Below are positions 43,347 through 52,345 of a stretch of DNA of 64,000 nucleotides, piece after piece. Position 1 is the first letter of the stretch; the number at the start of each line of letters is the position of its first letter. The notes under the pieces were generated by a model. That model saw nothing but the letters and a program-made list of their open reading frames with translations. It did not search any database and was not told the origin of the DNA. The position numbers and the translations under genes were made by a program. The stretch is from Shinella curvata. GTDB lineage: Bacteria > Pseudomonadota > Alphaproteobacteria > Rhizobiales > Rhizobiaceae. The stretch spans positions 518,053 through 582,052 of the forward strand of contig NZ_JALJCJ010000001.1 in assembly GCF_022899935.1 (NCBI RefSeq), in the 5' to 3' direction.

Positions 43347-45637
43347 GCGGCTTGCACCAGAGGTTTGACCGGACGGGCTTCGTCCGCCGCGCGTGCTGCA
43401 AAGGCCGGCAGCCGTCCGCGCAGACGAAGCGAATTGACCACCACGATGATCGACGATGTGGACATGGCGACGGCCGCTATCAGCGGCGTGGCATGGCCGA
43501 GAATGGCGATCGGCACGGCGATGACATTGTAGCCGATGGCGAGTGCGAAATTCTGACGGATCAGGTTGCCGGCGCGGCGCGCGGTCTCATAGGCGAAGGG
43601 CACGGCTTCGAGGCTTTCATGCAGGAAGACGAAATCGGCGGCCTGCCGGCCGACATCGGCGGCCGTTGCCGGCGCAATCGAGACATGGGCGGCAGCGAGC
43701 GCCGGCGCATCGTTGATGCCGTCGCCGACCATCAGCACGCGGTGGCCGCTGGCCGCGCGCTCGGCGACGGCCTCGGTCTTTTCGCGTGGCGAAAGCGCAG
43801 CGCGCCAGCGGGCAATGCCGAGCGCCCCGGCGATGCGACCGACGGCTGGCGCGCGGTCGCCCGACAGGATCGCCATATCGATGCCCTCCTGCTTGAGGGC
43901 GCCGATCGCCTCGGCGGCTCCGGTGCGCACGGCATCTTCGAAACGGAAGGTTTCCAGCACCGCGCCATCGCGCGACAGCACGACTTCCGAAAGCCCATGC
44001 CCCTCCTCGCCTTCCACGGCCTTGCCGGCGGCAAAGGCGCGGTTGCCGAGGCGCAGCAGGCCCTGCGGGGTTTCCGCCTCAAGGCCGCCGCCGGCAACCT
44101 CCCTGACCGCATCGATGACCGGTGTCGGGCCATTGACGGCGCCGGCCAAGGCAAGCGAGAGCGGGTGGCGCGAATGAGCGGCAAGGGCGGCGGCGAGCGC
44201 GAGATTGGCGCGGTTGAGCTTGTCGCGATCAACGAGGCGTGGCTTGCCGAGCGTCAGCGTGCCGGTCTTGTCGAAAACAGCGGTGTCGATTTCGGCAAGG
44301 CGCTCCATGGCCGAACCATCCTTGACCATCACGCCGCCGGCAAAGAGCCGACCAGCCGCCACGACCTGCACGACGGGCACGGCAAGGCCGAGCGCGCAGG
44401 GGCAGGTGATGATAAGGACCGCGATGGCGACCAGCATGGCATGTTTCCAGTCGCCGTCATAAAAGCCCCAGCCGAGGAAGGAGACGAGCGCCAGCAGATG
44501 CACGGCCGGCGAATAGATTTGCGCGGCGCGGTCGGCGATGCGCCGGTAGCGCGCCCTGCCCCCTTCGGCGGCCTCCATCAGGCCGATGACCTCCGACAGG
44601 AAGGAATTGCGCGCGGTGGCGACCGCCTCCACCAGCAGCGAGCCGGTGAGGTTCATCGCGCCGGCCTCCAGCTGCGTACCGGGCTGCGCGGCCAGCGGAT
44701 CGCTCTCGCCATTGACGATGGAGCGGTCGACATCGCTCGCGCCCGAGAGCACACGGCAATCGACGGGAATACGCTCGCCCGCGGCGATGGAGAGGTGCTC
44801 CCCGACCGCGATATCCTCGACGGGGCGATAGTCGCGGCTGCCATCCGGGCGCACGACCATGGCGCCGCGCGGTGAAAGGCGGGCAAGGCCCGTTATGGCC
44901 GAGCGGGCGCGATCACGCATGACATGATCGAGCGTGCGGCCGATCAACAGGAAGAATAGCAGGCTGACGGTGGCATCGAACCAGGCATGTTCGGCGCTGT
45001 GCAGCGTCTCCCACAGCGAGACGGCATAGGAGAGCGTGATGGCGAGCGCGATCGGCACATCCATATTGGTGCGGCCGTGGCGCAGCGCATTCCAGGCGGA
45101 CTGGTAGAAGAAGCGGCCGGAATAGATCAGCGTCGGGCCGGCGATGAAGGCGGAAATCCAATGGAAGAGATCGCGCGTCGCATCCTCTGCGCCGGACCAT
45201 ACGGAGACCGACAGCAGCATGATGTTGGTTGCCGCAAAACCGGCGACGGCGACGGCGCGGATCAGCTGGTTGCGCAGGCGGTCGTCGCCTTCCGCGCCGA
45301 GCGCGAAGAGATGTGTGTCGTAGCCCGTCGCGGCGATGGCGGCGGCGATGGCCTGCGGATCGGTACGCCGGCCGGCGACCTCTTCCTTCCAGACCACAGA
45401 GACGCGGCGGGTCGAGAGATTAACGCGCGCGCTCGCCACTTCCGGCAAGGCCTTCACCGCACCTTCGACAGTCGTGATGCAGGTGCCGCAATGCACGCCG
45501 GGCACGCTGAGATCGCTCTGGCGCAGTCCCTCACCGAGCGGGCGGCTGGCCAGCATCAATTCCTCGGACGACGGAAGCGCGTGATTGGCGCGCTCCGCGT
45601 CCAGGATGCCTTCCGTACCGGGGGCGCAGCAACTCAT
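43343..45637 (-). CDS. fixI: Copper-translocating P-type ATPase FixI/CcoI
   Basis: A 764-residue P1B ATPase that supplies copper for assembly of the cbb3 oxidase. The N-terminus contains SCCAPG and one heavy-metal-associated domain with CGTC at residues 50-53. Eight membrane helices follow; the transport motif is CPC near residue 410 and the phosphorylation motif DKTGTLT near 455. GDGINDAPAL is the hinge motif. The start at 45637 has GGGAGG six bases upstream and overlaps the fixH stop as ATGA. It overlaps fixS at its 3' end in the same way. Confidence 0.96.
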   Translation of the reverse strand: MSCCAPGTEGILDAERANHALPSSEELMLASRPLGEGLRQSDLSVPGVHCGTCITTVEGAVKALPEVASARVNLSTRRVSVVWKEEVAGRRTDPQAIAAAIAATGYDTHLFALGAEGDDRLRNQLIRAVAVAGFAATNIMLLSVSVWSGAEDATRDLFHWISAFIAGPTLIYSGRFFYQSAWNALRHGRTNMDVPIALAITLSYAVSLWETLHSAEHAWFDATVSLLFFLLIGRTLDHVMRDRARSAITGLARLSPRGAMVVRPDGSRDYRPVEDIAVGEHLSIAAGERIPVDCRVLSGASDVDRSIVNGESDPLAAQPGTQLEAGAMNLTGSLLVEAVATARNSFLSEVIGLMEAAEGGRARYRRIADRAAQIYSPAVHLLALVSFLGWGFYDGDWKHAMLVAIAVLIITCPCALGLAVPVVQVVAAGRLFAGGVMVKDGSAMERLAEIDTAVFDKTGTLTLGKPRLVDRDKLNRANLALAAALAAHSRHPLSLALAGAVNGPTPVIDAVREVAGGGLEAETPQGLLRLGNRAFAAGKAVEGEEGHGLSEVVLSRDGAVLETFRFEDAVRTGAAEAIGALKQEGIDMAILSGDRAPAVGRIAGALGIARWRAALSPREKTEAVAERAASGHRVLMVGDGINDAPALAAAHVSIAPATAADVGRQAADFVFLHESLEAVPFAYETARRAGNLIRQNFALAIGYNVIAVPIAILGHATPLIAAVAMSTSSIIVVVNSLRLRGRLPAFAARAADEARPVKPLVQAA

Positions 45638-46137
45638 TTCACGCCTCCCGCGACAACGGTGCGCACCGTCTGGTGAAAGACCTTCGTGCCGTCGCGCTTC
45701 GTGCTGATATCGACGATCCACTGGCCGGGCATGATATCGCGCTCGGCCACGAACAGCCCCGGCGCCTTCGCGGTGAGCGCCAGCGTAAAGTCCTCGCGCT
45801 CATCGACCGGGCGCTTGAAAGTCGCGACGATGTCGTCGGCGATGAGGGGTTCACCCTTGGCATCGACGACGTGGTAGGTAACGCGCCCACCCTCGATCAC
45901 TAGGTCGCCCTCGATACCACTTGCGGCTAAAGCCTTGGCCTCGGCCACCTTGCCGTTGAACTGCTGGCTGGCGACATAGGTGTTCTGCACGACGAGCCCG
46001 CTCCAGCTGTGCGAGGCGTTCCAGGCCATGATGAGATTGACGGTGATGATCGTTCCGAAGAACAGCACCATGATGGCGAGCATGTGCCAGCCGGTGAAGA
46101 CGAAGCCCTGCTGTTGCTTGTTATTGGTGGCCATCAT
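45634..46137 (-). CDS. fixH: FixH/CcoH cbb3-oxidase assembly protein
   Basis: A 167-residue protein with one N-terminal membrane helix (about 17-38) and a periplasmic domain. NLIMAWNASHSWSGLVVQNTYVASQQFN is the conserved FixH segment, here at about 30-58. It helps assemble or stabilise the cbb3 oxidase. It overlaps both fixG and fixI with 4-base ATGA junctions. Confidence 0.95.
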   Translation of the reverse strand: MMATNNKQQQGFVFTGWHMLAIMVLFFGTIITVNLIMAWNASHSWSGLVVQNTYVASQQFNGKVAEAKALAASGIEGDLVIEGGRVTYHVVDAKGEPLIADDIVATFKRPVDEREDFTLALTAKAPGLFVAERDIMPGQWIVDISTKRDGTKVFHQTVRTVVAGGVK

Positions 46138-47705
46138 TTTGCTCCCGGCGTGTTGAAATTGGCGGAATAGAGGTCGCGCTCGTGGCCCTGTCGGTCCTCG
46201 GCGATGATCTGGAAACCTTCGCCGGCCTCGGCGAGTTTTTCCTTCGGCAGGGTGACGAAGACGCGCAGCGCCGTCACCTTGTCCGGATCGACGGGCACAT
46301 CGACGCTGCGGCTGTCGGCGCCGTCATGCCCTGATATCTTCATGGTCGCGCCCGGCATGCCTTCGATCGAGACGGTGATGACACGCGGTTCGGGGATCAT
46401 GTTGAGCAGCTTCACGGCGTAACCGTTGCGGATCGAACCATCCGATTCGACGACGAATTGCGGATTGCGGTCGTGGATGACGTTGAGATCCAGTCGATCT
46501 CGCGAAAGCAGTGCGAAAACGAGACCGAGGCCCGCCAGCGACCAGATGCCGAAATACAGCAGCGTGCGAGGGCGGAAGATGATGCGCCAGTCGAAGTGCC
46601 GGATCTTGTCATCGAATTTGCCTTCGGCATCGCGCACGCGCTTGGGATCGATTGCCACGCTACCGCCTGCTGTCGCCAGCGCCATGTTGGCCGCGTAGTC
46701 CGATAGGGTCGCATAGGCGATCAGGCCACGCTCCTTGCCGATCTTGTCCATGACATTGTCACAGGCATCGATGCAGAGCGCGCAGGTGATGCATTCCATC
46801 TGTTGGCCGTCGCGGATGTCGATGCCCATGGGACAGACGACGACGCAGGCGTTGCAATCCACGCAATCGCCGACGCTTTCGCCAGCCGCCACCGCCTTCT
46901 TGGCATGGCGGGTGCGCGGTTCGCCGCGCCAGTCGTTGTAGGTGACGACGAGCGAGCTTTCATCCAGCATCGCCGCCTGGATACGCGGCCAGGGGCACAT
47001 ATAGGTGCAGACCTGCTCGCGCATCAGGCCACCGAGCACATAGGTCGTCGCGGTCAGGATGGCGACCGTGATATAGGCGACGGGCGGCGCCTTGAGCGTC
47101 ACGAAATCGACAAGCAGCGTCGGAGCATCGGCAAAATAGAAAATCCACGCGCCGCCGGTCGCCACTGCGATCACCAGCCAGGTGGCGTGTTTGCTGACCC
47201 GCTTCCAGACCTTGTCGAGGGTCCAGGGGCCGGTATCGAGCTTGATGCGGGCATTGCGGTCACCCTCGATGGCGCGCTCGACGACGAGGAAGAGATCGAC
47301 CCAGACGGTCTGCGGACAGGCATAACCGCACCAGGCCCGGCCGACCGCCGAGGTGACGAGAAAGAGACCGAACCCAGCCATGACGAGCAGGCCCGCGACG
47401 AAGAAGAATTCCTGCGGCCATATCTCGATGAAGAAAAAATAAAAGCGCCGGCCGGCGAGATCGACGAGCACGGCCTGATCCGGCGCATGCGGGCCGCGAT
47501 CCCAGCGGATCCAGGGGGTCAGGTAGTAGATACCGAGCGTGATCAGCATCACCAGCCACTTGAACTGCCGAAAACGGCCCTCCGCGCGCTTGGGAAAGAT
47601 CTTCTTGCGCTTCTCGTAAAGCGGCTTGCGCACCTTTGCCGAGTTGACGGGCTCCGCGTCGTGGCGTTCGATGGAATTGTAGATCGTGGTGGTATTTTTC
47701 TGCAT
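46134..47705 (-). CDS. fixG: FixG/CcoG polyferredoxin
   Basis: A 523-residue membrane iron-sulfur protein involved in cbb3-oxidase maturation, where CcoG-type proteins reduce Cu(II). Four or five membrane helices occur in the first 220 residues, with WCGYACPQTVW. Two [4Fe-4S] sites are formed by CVDCNACVVVCP and CITCALCIDAC. A C-terminal immunoglobulin-like domain lies in the periplasm. The start is ATG at 47705; upstream codons are open but not supported. An FNR/FixK box lies 60 bases upstream. It is the first gene of fixGHIS. Confidence 0.96.
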   Translation of the reverse strand: MQKNTTTIYNSIERHDAEPVNSAKVRKPLYEKRKKIFPKRAEGRFRQFKWLVMLITLGIYYLTPWIRWDRGPHAPDQAVLVDLAGRRFYFFFIEIWPQEFFFVAGLLVMAGFGLFLVTSAVGRAWCGYACPQTVWVDLFLVVERAIEGDRNARIKLDTGPWTLDKVWKRVSKHATWLVIAVATGGAWIFYFADAPTLLVDFVTLKAPPVAYITVAILTATTYVLGGLMREQVCTYMCPWPRIQAAMLDESSLVVTYNDWRGEPRTRHAKKAVAAGESVGDCVDCNACVVVCPMGIDIRDGQQMECITCALCIDACDNVMDKIGKERGLIAYATLSDYAANMALATAGGSVAIDPKRVRDAEGKFDDKIRHFDWRIIFRPRTLLYFGIWSLAGLGLVFALLSRDRLDLNVIHDRNPQFVVESDGSIRNGYAVKLLNMIPEPRVITVSIEGMPGATMKISGHDGADSRSVDVPVDPDKVTALRVFVTLPKEKLAEAGEGFQIIAEDRQGHERDLYSANFNTPGAK

Positions 47706-47764
47706 GGGACTCGGCCGCACCTGTCGTTGTGCCACCACAATGACGCCAACGGTCGGCGCTATCG

Positions 47765-47778
47765 TTGATCTACGTCAA
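47765..47778. promoter_or_regulatory. FNR/FixK-type box of fixG
   Basis: TTGATCTACGTCAA differs from the TTGAT-N4-ATCAA consensus at one base and sits 60 bases before the fixG start. It overlaps the leader of the divergent AraC-type gene, which starts 49 bases away. Confidence 0.85.
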
Positions 47779-47826
47779 GTTTTGAGCAGGGAACGGCGTG
47801 GCGGGTTGCCGCACGGAAGGACGCGA

Positions 47827-48582
47827 ATGACGGGCACGATCCTGGCCAAACGCTATGGCTTTTACCGCGAATTCACGGTCGCCGGTGCCCTTGCCGGCAC
47901 CGTTCGCTGCGCCTGGCTGCACAGCGCGCCGGCTGAAAACGATGCCACGCGCGTCGCCGTGGTGCCGGATGGCTGCGTCGATCTGCTGTGGACGGAAGCG
48001 GGCTTCATGATCGCCGGACCTGACCGCACGGCTGCGTTTCCACCCATGCGCCCCGGCGCGACCATCCTTGGCCTGCGCTTCAAGCCAGGCATTGCGCGCC
48101 ATCTGCTGCGCTGTGATCTCGATGCCCTCACCGGCAAGGTCGTCGCCTTCGACGATCTGCGGCCGGGTGGTTTCAACGTTCATCATGATCGCCTGCTGGC
48201 CGCTGACGGTTCGATGAACAGGCTCCAGCTGCTACAAGGGGTTTTCGCAGCGGAGATGCACGATCTACCGGCGATGCACCACAATGCCGCTGCGTTAGAG
48301 GCGATGTGCAAGCGCCCGCCGGCGGAGGGTATTGCCGCCGCTCTTGGCGTAACGGAACGCACCCTGCGGCGCATCAGCACCGCCGAATTCGGCTATGGCC
48401 CAAAAACGCTCGCGCGCATCCTGCGGCTTCAAAAGCTGCTCGGGCGGATTGGTGAGCGCGATAGCGTACTTGCCGAACTCGCGGCCGAAACCGGTTTTGC
48501 CGACCAGGCCCACATGGGTCGCGACGTGCTTTCCCTGACCAGCCTGACGCCCGGTGAAATTCTGCGGCAGATGCGCAGCTGA
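47827..48582 (+). CDS. AraC-family transcriptional regulator
   Basis: A 251-residue regulator. The N-terminal part carries VVPDGCVDLLW, the signature of the DUF6597 domain often found in AraC proteins. The C-terminal AraC helix-turn-helix region covers about 150-250, with GVTERTLRRISTAEFGYGPK and ETGFADQAHMGRDV. The start has GGAAGG six bases upstream. It is first in a plus-strand series with SRPBCC and VOC genes, a common trio in which the regulator controls small-molecule binding proteins. It is divergent from fixG. Confidence 0.92.
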   Translation: MTGTILAKRYGFYREFTVAGALAGTVRCAWLHSAPAENDATRVAVVPDGCVDLLWTEAGFMIAGPDRTAAFPPMRPGATILGLRFKPGIARHLLRCDLDALTGKVVAFDDLRPGGFNVHHDRLLAADGSMNRLQLLQGVFAAEMHDLPAMHHNAAALEAMCKRPPAEGIAAALGVTERTLRRISTAEFGYGPKTLARILRLQKLLGRIGERDSVLAELAAETGFADQAHMGRDVLSLTSLTPGEILRQMRS

Positions 48583-48645
48583 TTGTCCGTTTCGTTCAAG
48601 ACTTGTGCGCACGATCGCTTAGGATCGTTTCAACAGGAGACGACA

Positions 48646-49062
48646 ATGACCACCTCGACGGCCCGCATCATCCACCGGACCATTGAGCGCGACTGGCGCG
48701 CGGTCTATGCCTTCGCCGCGCTACCGGAAAACATGCCGCTCTGGGCCTCCGGCCTCGCCGCCGGGTTAACTCGCGACGGTGAGGACTGGATTGCCGATGG
48801 CGGCCCGATCGGCGATGTGCGCGTGCGGTTTGCGCCGCCGAACAATTTCGGCGTCATCGACCACCGGGTAACGCTACCAGATGGCCTCGTGGTCGACAAC
48901 GCACTACGCGTCGTGCCGAACGGCGACGGGGCGGAAGTGATGTTCACACTGCTGCGCCAGCCGGATATGGACGATGCGGCCTTCGAGAGGGATGCGGCGC
49001 ATATCGCCCGCGACCTCGAAACGCTGAAGAGACTGATGGAAGACAAGGAGAGCCCGCGATGA
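48646..49062 (+). CDS. SRPBCC family protein
   Basis: A 138-residue START/Bet v1-like helix-grip protein, judged from the N-terminal IIHRTIERDWRAVYAFAALPENMPLWASG block and a C-terminal helix DAAHIARDLETLKRLME. These proteins bind hydrophobic ligands, and the ligand here is unknown. The start at 48646 has AGGAG upstream. Its stop overlaps the VOC gene start as ATGA, so the two are coupled. Confidence 0.85.
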   Translation: MTTSTARIIHRTIERDWRAVYAFAALPENMPLWASGLAAGLTRDGEDWIADGGPIGDVRVRFAPPNNFGVIDHRVTLPDGLVVDNALRVVPNGDGAEVMFTLLRQPDMDDAAFERDAAHIARDLETLKRLMEDKESPR

Positions 49063-49415
49063 GTGGCAAGGGTGCCGATCGCAAGATCGACTATATCGAA
49101 TTCAACGTCGCCGACATCGCGAAGAGCAAGGCCTTCTACGGCAGCGCCTTCGGCTGGACCTTCACCGACTACGGCGCGGAATACTGTGAATTCCAGGATG
49201 GTCGCCTCACCGGCGGCTTCACGACGCTGGCGCCGGTCTCCGCCAAGGGCGGGCCGCTCGTCATCCTGTTTGCCGATGATCTGGAAGACGCGCTTAGCCG
49301 CGTCGAAGAGGCCGGCGGGACGATCGAAAAGCCGATCTTCTCCTTCCCCGGCGGCCGGCGTTTCCAGTTCGCCGACCCCGATGGCTACGAACTCGCGGTC
49401 TGGTCCGACCGGTAA
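49059..49415 (+). CDS. VOC family (glyoxalase/bleomycin-resistance fold) protein
   Basis: A 118-residue single-unit VOC protein: IDYIEFNVADIAKSKAFYGSAFGW at the start and GGRRFQFADPDGYELAVWSD at the end. Most of the metal-ligand positions of glyoxalase I appear to be changed, so enzymatic function is uncertain. It is coupled to the SRPBCC gene upstream. Confidence 0.9.
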   Translation: MSGKGADRKIDYIEFNVADIAKSKAFYGSAFGWTFTDYGAEYCEFQDGRLTGGFTTLAPVSAKGGPLVILFADDLEDALSRVEEAGGTIEKPIFSFPGGRRFQFADPDGYELAVWSDR

Positions 49416-49532
49416 TTCACCTCCCCTAACGTCAATGTGAGAGCCCTGACGCCTTTTAACGAAGGAATTCAGGCTTTTTCAATCGGACACTCCTATGGCA
49501 GGCCTGCGATCAACCGAACGCGGGCCTGTTTC

Positions 49533-50270
49533 ATGTACACAATCATCGGCAAGACATTGGCGGTCGCCGTGCTCTCCATGCTGGCGTCGCTTCTCATCAG
49601 CTTCGCCTTCGTGCCCCTGATGGGCGGCAAGGTCGCCGGCGCCGGGCTCGTCATGACGATCGTCTGCCCGATCGTCATCTCCATCCCCGCCTCGCTCGCG
49701 CATTTCTATCTCGGCGGAAAACTGCGCTCGGCGAATACGGCGCTTGCGGCCGCGAAGGACGAGCTTGCCGATGCCTATGCCCGTCTGCAGCACCAGGCGC
49801 GGCGCGATGCGCTCACCGGCCTGCTCAACCGCGCGACCTTCATGGCGGAGCTGGAGGCGCTGAGCCAGACCGGCACCTATGGCGGCCTGCTGTTCCTCGA
49901 CGTCGATCACTTCAAGTCGGTCAACGACCGGTTCGGCCATGCGACGGGCGACGAGGCGCTTGGCCTTGTCGGCGCGCTGCTCTCGGATCTCGCACGGGAC
50001 GGCGATATCGTCGGGCGGCTTGGCGGCGAGGAGTTCGCGATCTTCCTGCATGCCGCATCGCCGGACCGCATGCTCGAGCACTCCCAGATGGTGCGCGAGG
50101 CGGTGAAGGCGATCGACCTGTTCTCGCCCTCCAGCCAGCGCATCCCGCTCGCCATCAGCATCGGTGCCTTCCACTGCGCGCCCCGCTTCAACCCCGCCGA
50201 GGCACTCGCGGCCTCCGACCGCAATCTCTACCGGGCGAAATCAGCGGGCAGGAACATGGTGGTTGCCTAG
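49533..50270 (+). CDS. Diguanylate cyclase with two membrane helices
   Basis: A 245-residue GGDEF protein. Two hydrophobic segments (about 8-29 and 36-60) precede a short coiled coil and the GGDEF domain (about 92-240). The active site is GGEEF at 164-168 and an RxxD inhibitory site is present at 155-158, five residues before it, so both synthesis of c-di-GMP and product inhibition are expected. The ribosome site is weak. It sits between the VOC gene and the convergent ccoP, 118 bases after the former. Confidence 0.9.
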   Translation: MYTIIGKTLAVAVLSMLASLLISFAFVPLMGGKVAGAGLVMTIVCPIVISIPASLAHFYLGGKLRSANTALAAAKDELADAYARLQHQARRDALTGLLNRATFMAELEALSQTGTYGGLLFLDVDHFKSVNDRFGHATGDEALGLVGALLSDLARDGDIVGRLGGEEFAIFLHAASPDRMLEHSQMVREAVKAIDLFSPSSQRIPLAISIGAFHCAPRFNPAEALAASDRNLYRAKSAGRNMVVA

Positions 50271-50334
50271 CGCCGATCCGGCTTTATCTCCCCTCATCAT
50301 CCTTCATTTTTCTCTACCCCCTCCACACTCTCCC

Positions 50335-50421
50335 CGTCATCCTCGGGCTTGACCCGAGGATCCACGCCACAAGCGAGACGGTGCGGATGTATGGATCCTC
50401 GGGTCAAGCCCGAGGATGACG
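50335..50421. repeat. Pair of palindromic repeats forming a 30-bp inverted repeat
   Basis: Two opposed copies of the element (stems at 50339-50361 and 50395-50417) make perfect 30-base arms, 50335-50364 and 50392-50421, around a 27-base spacer. The 303-base gap between the cyclase and ccoP otherwise holds only the terminator at 50521 and no gene. Confidence 0.9.
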
Positions 50422-50520
50422 ACGGAGAGGGTCTGCTTCCAAAAGAGGAAAGGACCTGCCCTATTGCCCTCGAAGTGAGAGACAAGAGAGCGGCAAAAAC
50501 GAACACCGCCGGAAAACGCA

Positions 50521-50546
50521 AAAGGCCGCGGTTGCCCGCGGCCTTT
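50521..50546 (-). terminator. Terminator of ccoNOQP
   Basis: An 11-bp perfect stem (50521-50531 with 50536-50546) and 4-base loop lie 28 bases past the ccoP stop, followed on the minus strand by TTTT. The plus strand has TTTCTT, so it may be bidirectional. Confidence 0.88.
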
Positions 50547-50573
50547 CTTAAACTTGCGCCTTGCGACTGCCCC

Positions 50574-51437
50574 TTACTCGCCCCCACCCAGCGAGTGGAC
50601 GAAGATGGCCAGCTGCTTGACGGCGGGATCGCCGAGGCGCGGTAGCCAGGCGGGCATGACGCCGTGTTTGGGCGAGCGGACCTGCGCGGCGATGGCCGCT
50701 TCCCCCTCGCCCTTCAGCCAGATGGCGTCGGCGAGGTTGGGAGCCCCCATCTCGCGGTTGCCTTTGGCGTCCTCGCCATGGCAGGCCGCGCAATTATCGG
50801 CGAAGATCTGCTTGCCAGGCTCGACGAGACCGACATCCGACGGGGTGCCCGTCAGGCTCACGACATAGGCGGCCACCTGCTTGACCTGGTCGGGCTCGAG
50901 GATCTCGCCATAGGCCGGCATTTCCGAGACACGGGTCTCGTCGTCGCCGGGATGGCGGATGCCGTGGGCGATGGTCTGGTAGATATCGTCCACCGTGCCA
51001 CCCCAGACCCAGTCGTCGTCATTGAGGTTGGGGAAGCCGACGAAGCCGGCTGCACCCGAGCCGTGGCACTGCGCACAGTTGACCTTGAACGCCGAGGCGC
51101 CGCCCGAGATCGCGAACTGCGAGAGCTGCGGATCGGCCATGATCTCCTGCAGCGACGACTTGGCGATGCGGTCGGTGAACGCCGACTGCGCCTGCTTGGC
51201 CTCTGCGAGTTCCGTCGCGATATTGGCACGGCTCGACCAGCCGAGCATGCCCTTGGTCGCATCCGAGATCATCGGCCAGGCCGGAAAGGCAATGGTATAG
51301 CCGATCGCCCAGAGGATCGTGGCGTAGAAGGTCCAGACCCACCAGCGGGGCATCGGGTTGTTCAGTTCGCGGATGCCGTCCCATTCGTGGCCGGTGGTTT
51401 CGACACCCGAGATTTCGTCGATATGTTTCTCGGCCAT
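50574..51437 (-). CDS. ccoP: Cbb3 cytochrome c oxidase subunit III (FixP/CcoP)
   Basis: A 287-residue dihaem cytochrome c subunit that delivers electrons to CcoN. One membrane helix is at about 33-55. Haem sites are CAQCH at 121-125 and CAACH at 216-220, with axial Met in MPAYGEIL and MPAWLPRL. ATG at 51437 follows AAGGAGGACTGATC. It is last in ccoNOQP, with a terminator downstream. Confidence 0.97.
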   Translation of the reverse strand: MAEKHIDEISGVETTGHEWDGIRELNNPMPRWWVWTFYATILWAIGYTIAFPAWPMISDATKGMLGWSSRANIATELAEAKQAQSAFTDRIAKSSLQEIMADPQLSQFAISGGASAFKVNCAQCHGSGAAGFVGFPNLNDDDWVWGGTVDDIYQTIAHGIRHPGDDETRVSEMPAYGEILEPDQVKQVAAYVVSLTGTPSDVGLVEPGKQIFADNCAACHGEDAKGNREMGAPNLADAIWLKGEGEAAIAAQVRSPKHGVMPAWLPRLGDPAVKQLAIFVHSLGGGE

Positions 51438-51439
51438 GA

Positions 51440-51592
51440 TCAGTCCTCCTTGAGAGGGATTTCAGCGGCCCGTTCGGCGGCCTTGCGGGCGCCGGGGCGG
51501 AAGACGAAGGCGACGACGGCCAGGAAGAACAGCGTCATGGCAAGAAGCCCCCAGCTGTCGGCGAAGTGGCGCATGGCGGTATAGGTTTCCAT
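51440..51592 (-). CDS. ccoQ: Cbb3 oxidase subunit IV (FixQ/CcoQ)
   Basis: A 50-residue protein with one membrane helix (about 13-31, WGLLAMTLFFLAVVAFVF) followed by a basic RPGARKAAE stretch, as in CcoQ, which stabilises the oxidase. The start at 51592 has AGGAGGCC directly upstream. It is placed between ccoO and ccoP. Confidence 0.95.
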   Translation of the reverse strand: METYTAMRHFADSWGLLAMTLFFLAVVAFVFRPGARKAAERAAEIPLKED

Positions 51593-51602
51593 GGCCTCCT
51601 CC

Positions 51603-52334
51603 TCAGCGATAGCCGGCGGCATCGTCATAGGTGGAGAAGTCCACCAGCGTGCCGAGCATCTGCAGATAGGCGACGAGCGCGTCCATTTCGGTGAGCTTCG
51701 TCGGATCGCCGTCGAAATCGCCGAGCTTGGCCTTCGGGTAGCGGGCCTCGATGCCTGATGTATCGGCATTCGGATCGGCCTGCGCCTTCATGTCGGCCTC
51801 GGCGTTTTCGAGCATCTCGTCCGTATAGGGCACGCCGACGGCGCGATTGGCCGACAGGTGCATCGAGATGTTCTTCACCTCGATGGGCGTCTCCTTGAGG
51901 AAGGCGTAGCTCGGCATCACCGATTCCGGCACGACCGAACGCGGCTCGACCAGATGCTGGACGTGCCACTCGTTCGAGTAGCGGTCGCCGACGCGGGCCA
52001 AATCCGGCCCCGTGCGCTTCGAGCCCCACTGGAACGGATGGTCGTACATCGACTCCGCCGCCAGCGAGTAGTGCCCGTAGCGCTCCACCTCGTCGCGGAA
52101 GGGGCGGATCATCTGGCTATGACAGACGTAGCAGCCTTCGCGGACATAGATATCGCGGCCGGCGAGTTCGAGCGGCGAGTAAGGCCGCATGCCCTCCACC
52201 TTCTCGATGGTGTTCTCCAGGTAGAACAGCGGGGCGATCTCGACGATGCCGCCGATGGAGACCACGAGGAGCGAGCCGACGAGAAGGAGCGTGGCGTTGC
52301 GTTCGAGGATGGCGTGTTTATCAAGAATGGACAT
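51603..52334 (-). CDS. ccoO: Cbb3 cytochrome c oxidase subunit II (FixO/CcoO)
   Basis: A 243-residue monohaem cytochrome c subunit. One N-terminal membrane helix (about 16-38) is followed by the haem site CYVCH at 68-72, with GRDIYVREG preceding it and [10 protein letters not shown] following. The axial Met is probably in [11 protein letters not shown] at 52334 has GGAGGGG upstream. It is the second gene of the operon, 11 bases after ccoN. Confidence 0.97.
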   Translation of the reverse strand: MSILDKHAILERNATLLLVGSLLVVSIGGIVEIAPLFYLENTIEKVEGMRPYSPLELAGRDIYVREGCYVCHSQMIRPFRDEVERYGHYSLAAESMYDHPFQWGSKRTGPDLARVGDRYSNEWHVQHLVEPRSVVPESVMPSYAFLKETPIEVKNISMHLSANRAVGVPYTDEMLENAEADMKAQADPNADTSGIEARYPKAKLGDFDGDPTKLTEMDALVAYLQMLGTLVDFSTYDDAAGYR

Positions 52335-52345
52335 CGTGTCCCCTC

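Noticed and set aside
47686-47826. Upstream extension of the AraC-type gene
   Set aside because: It would overlap the fixG start and FNR box; the ATG at 47827 has a good ribosome site.
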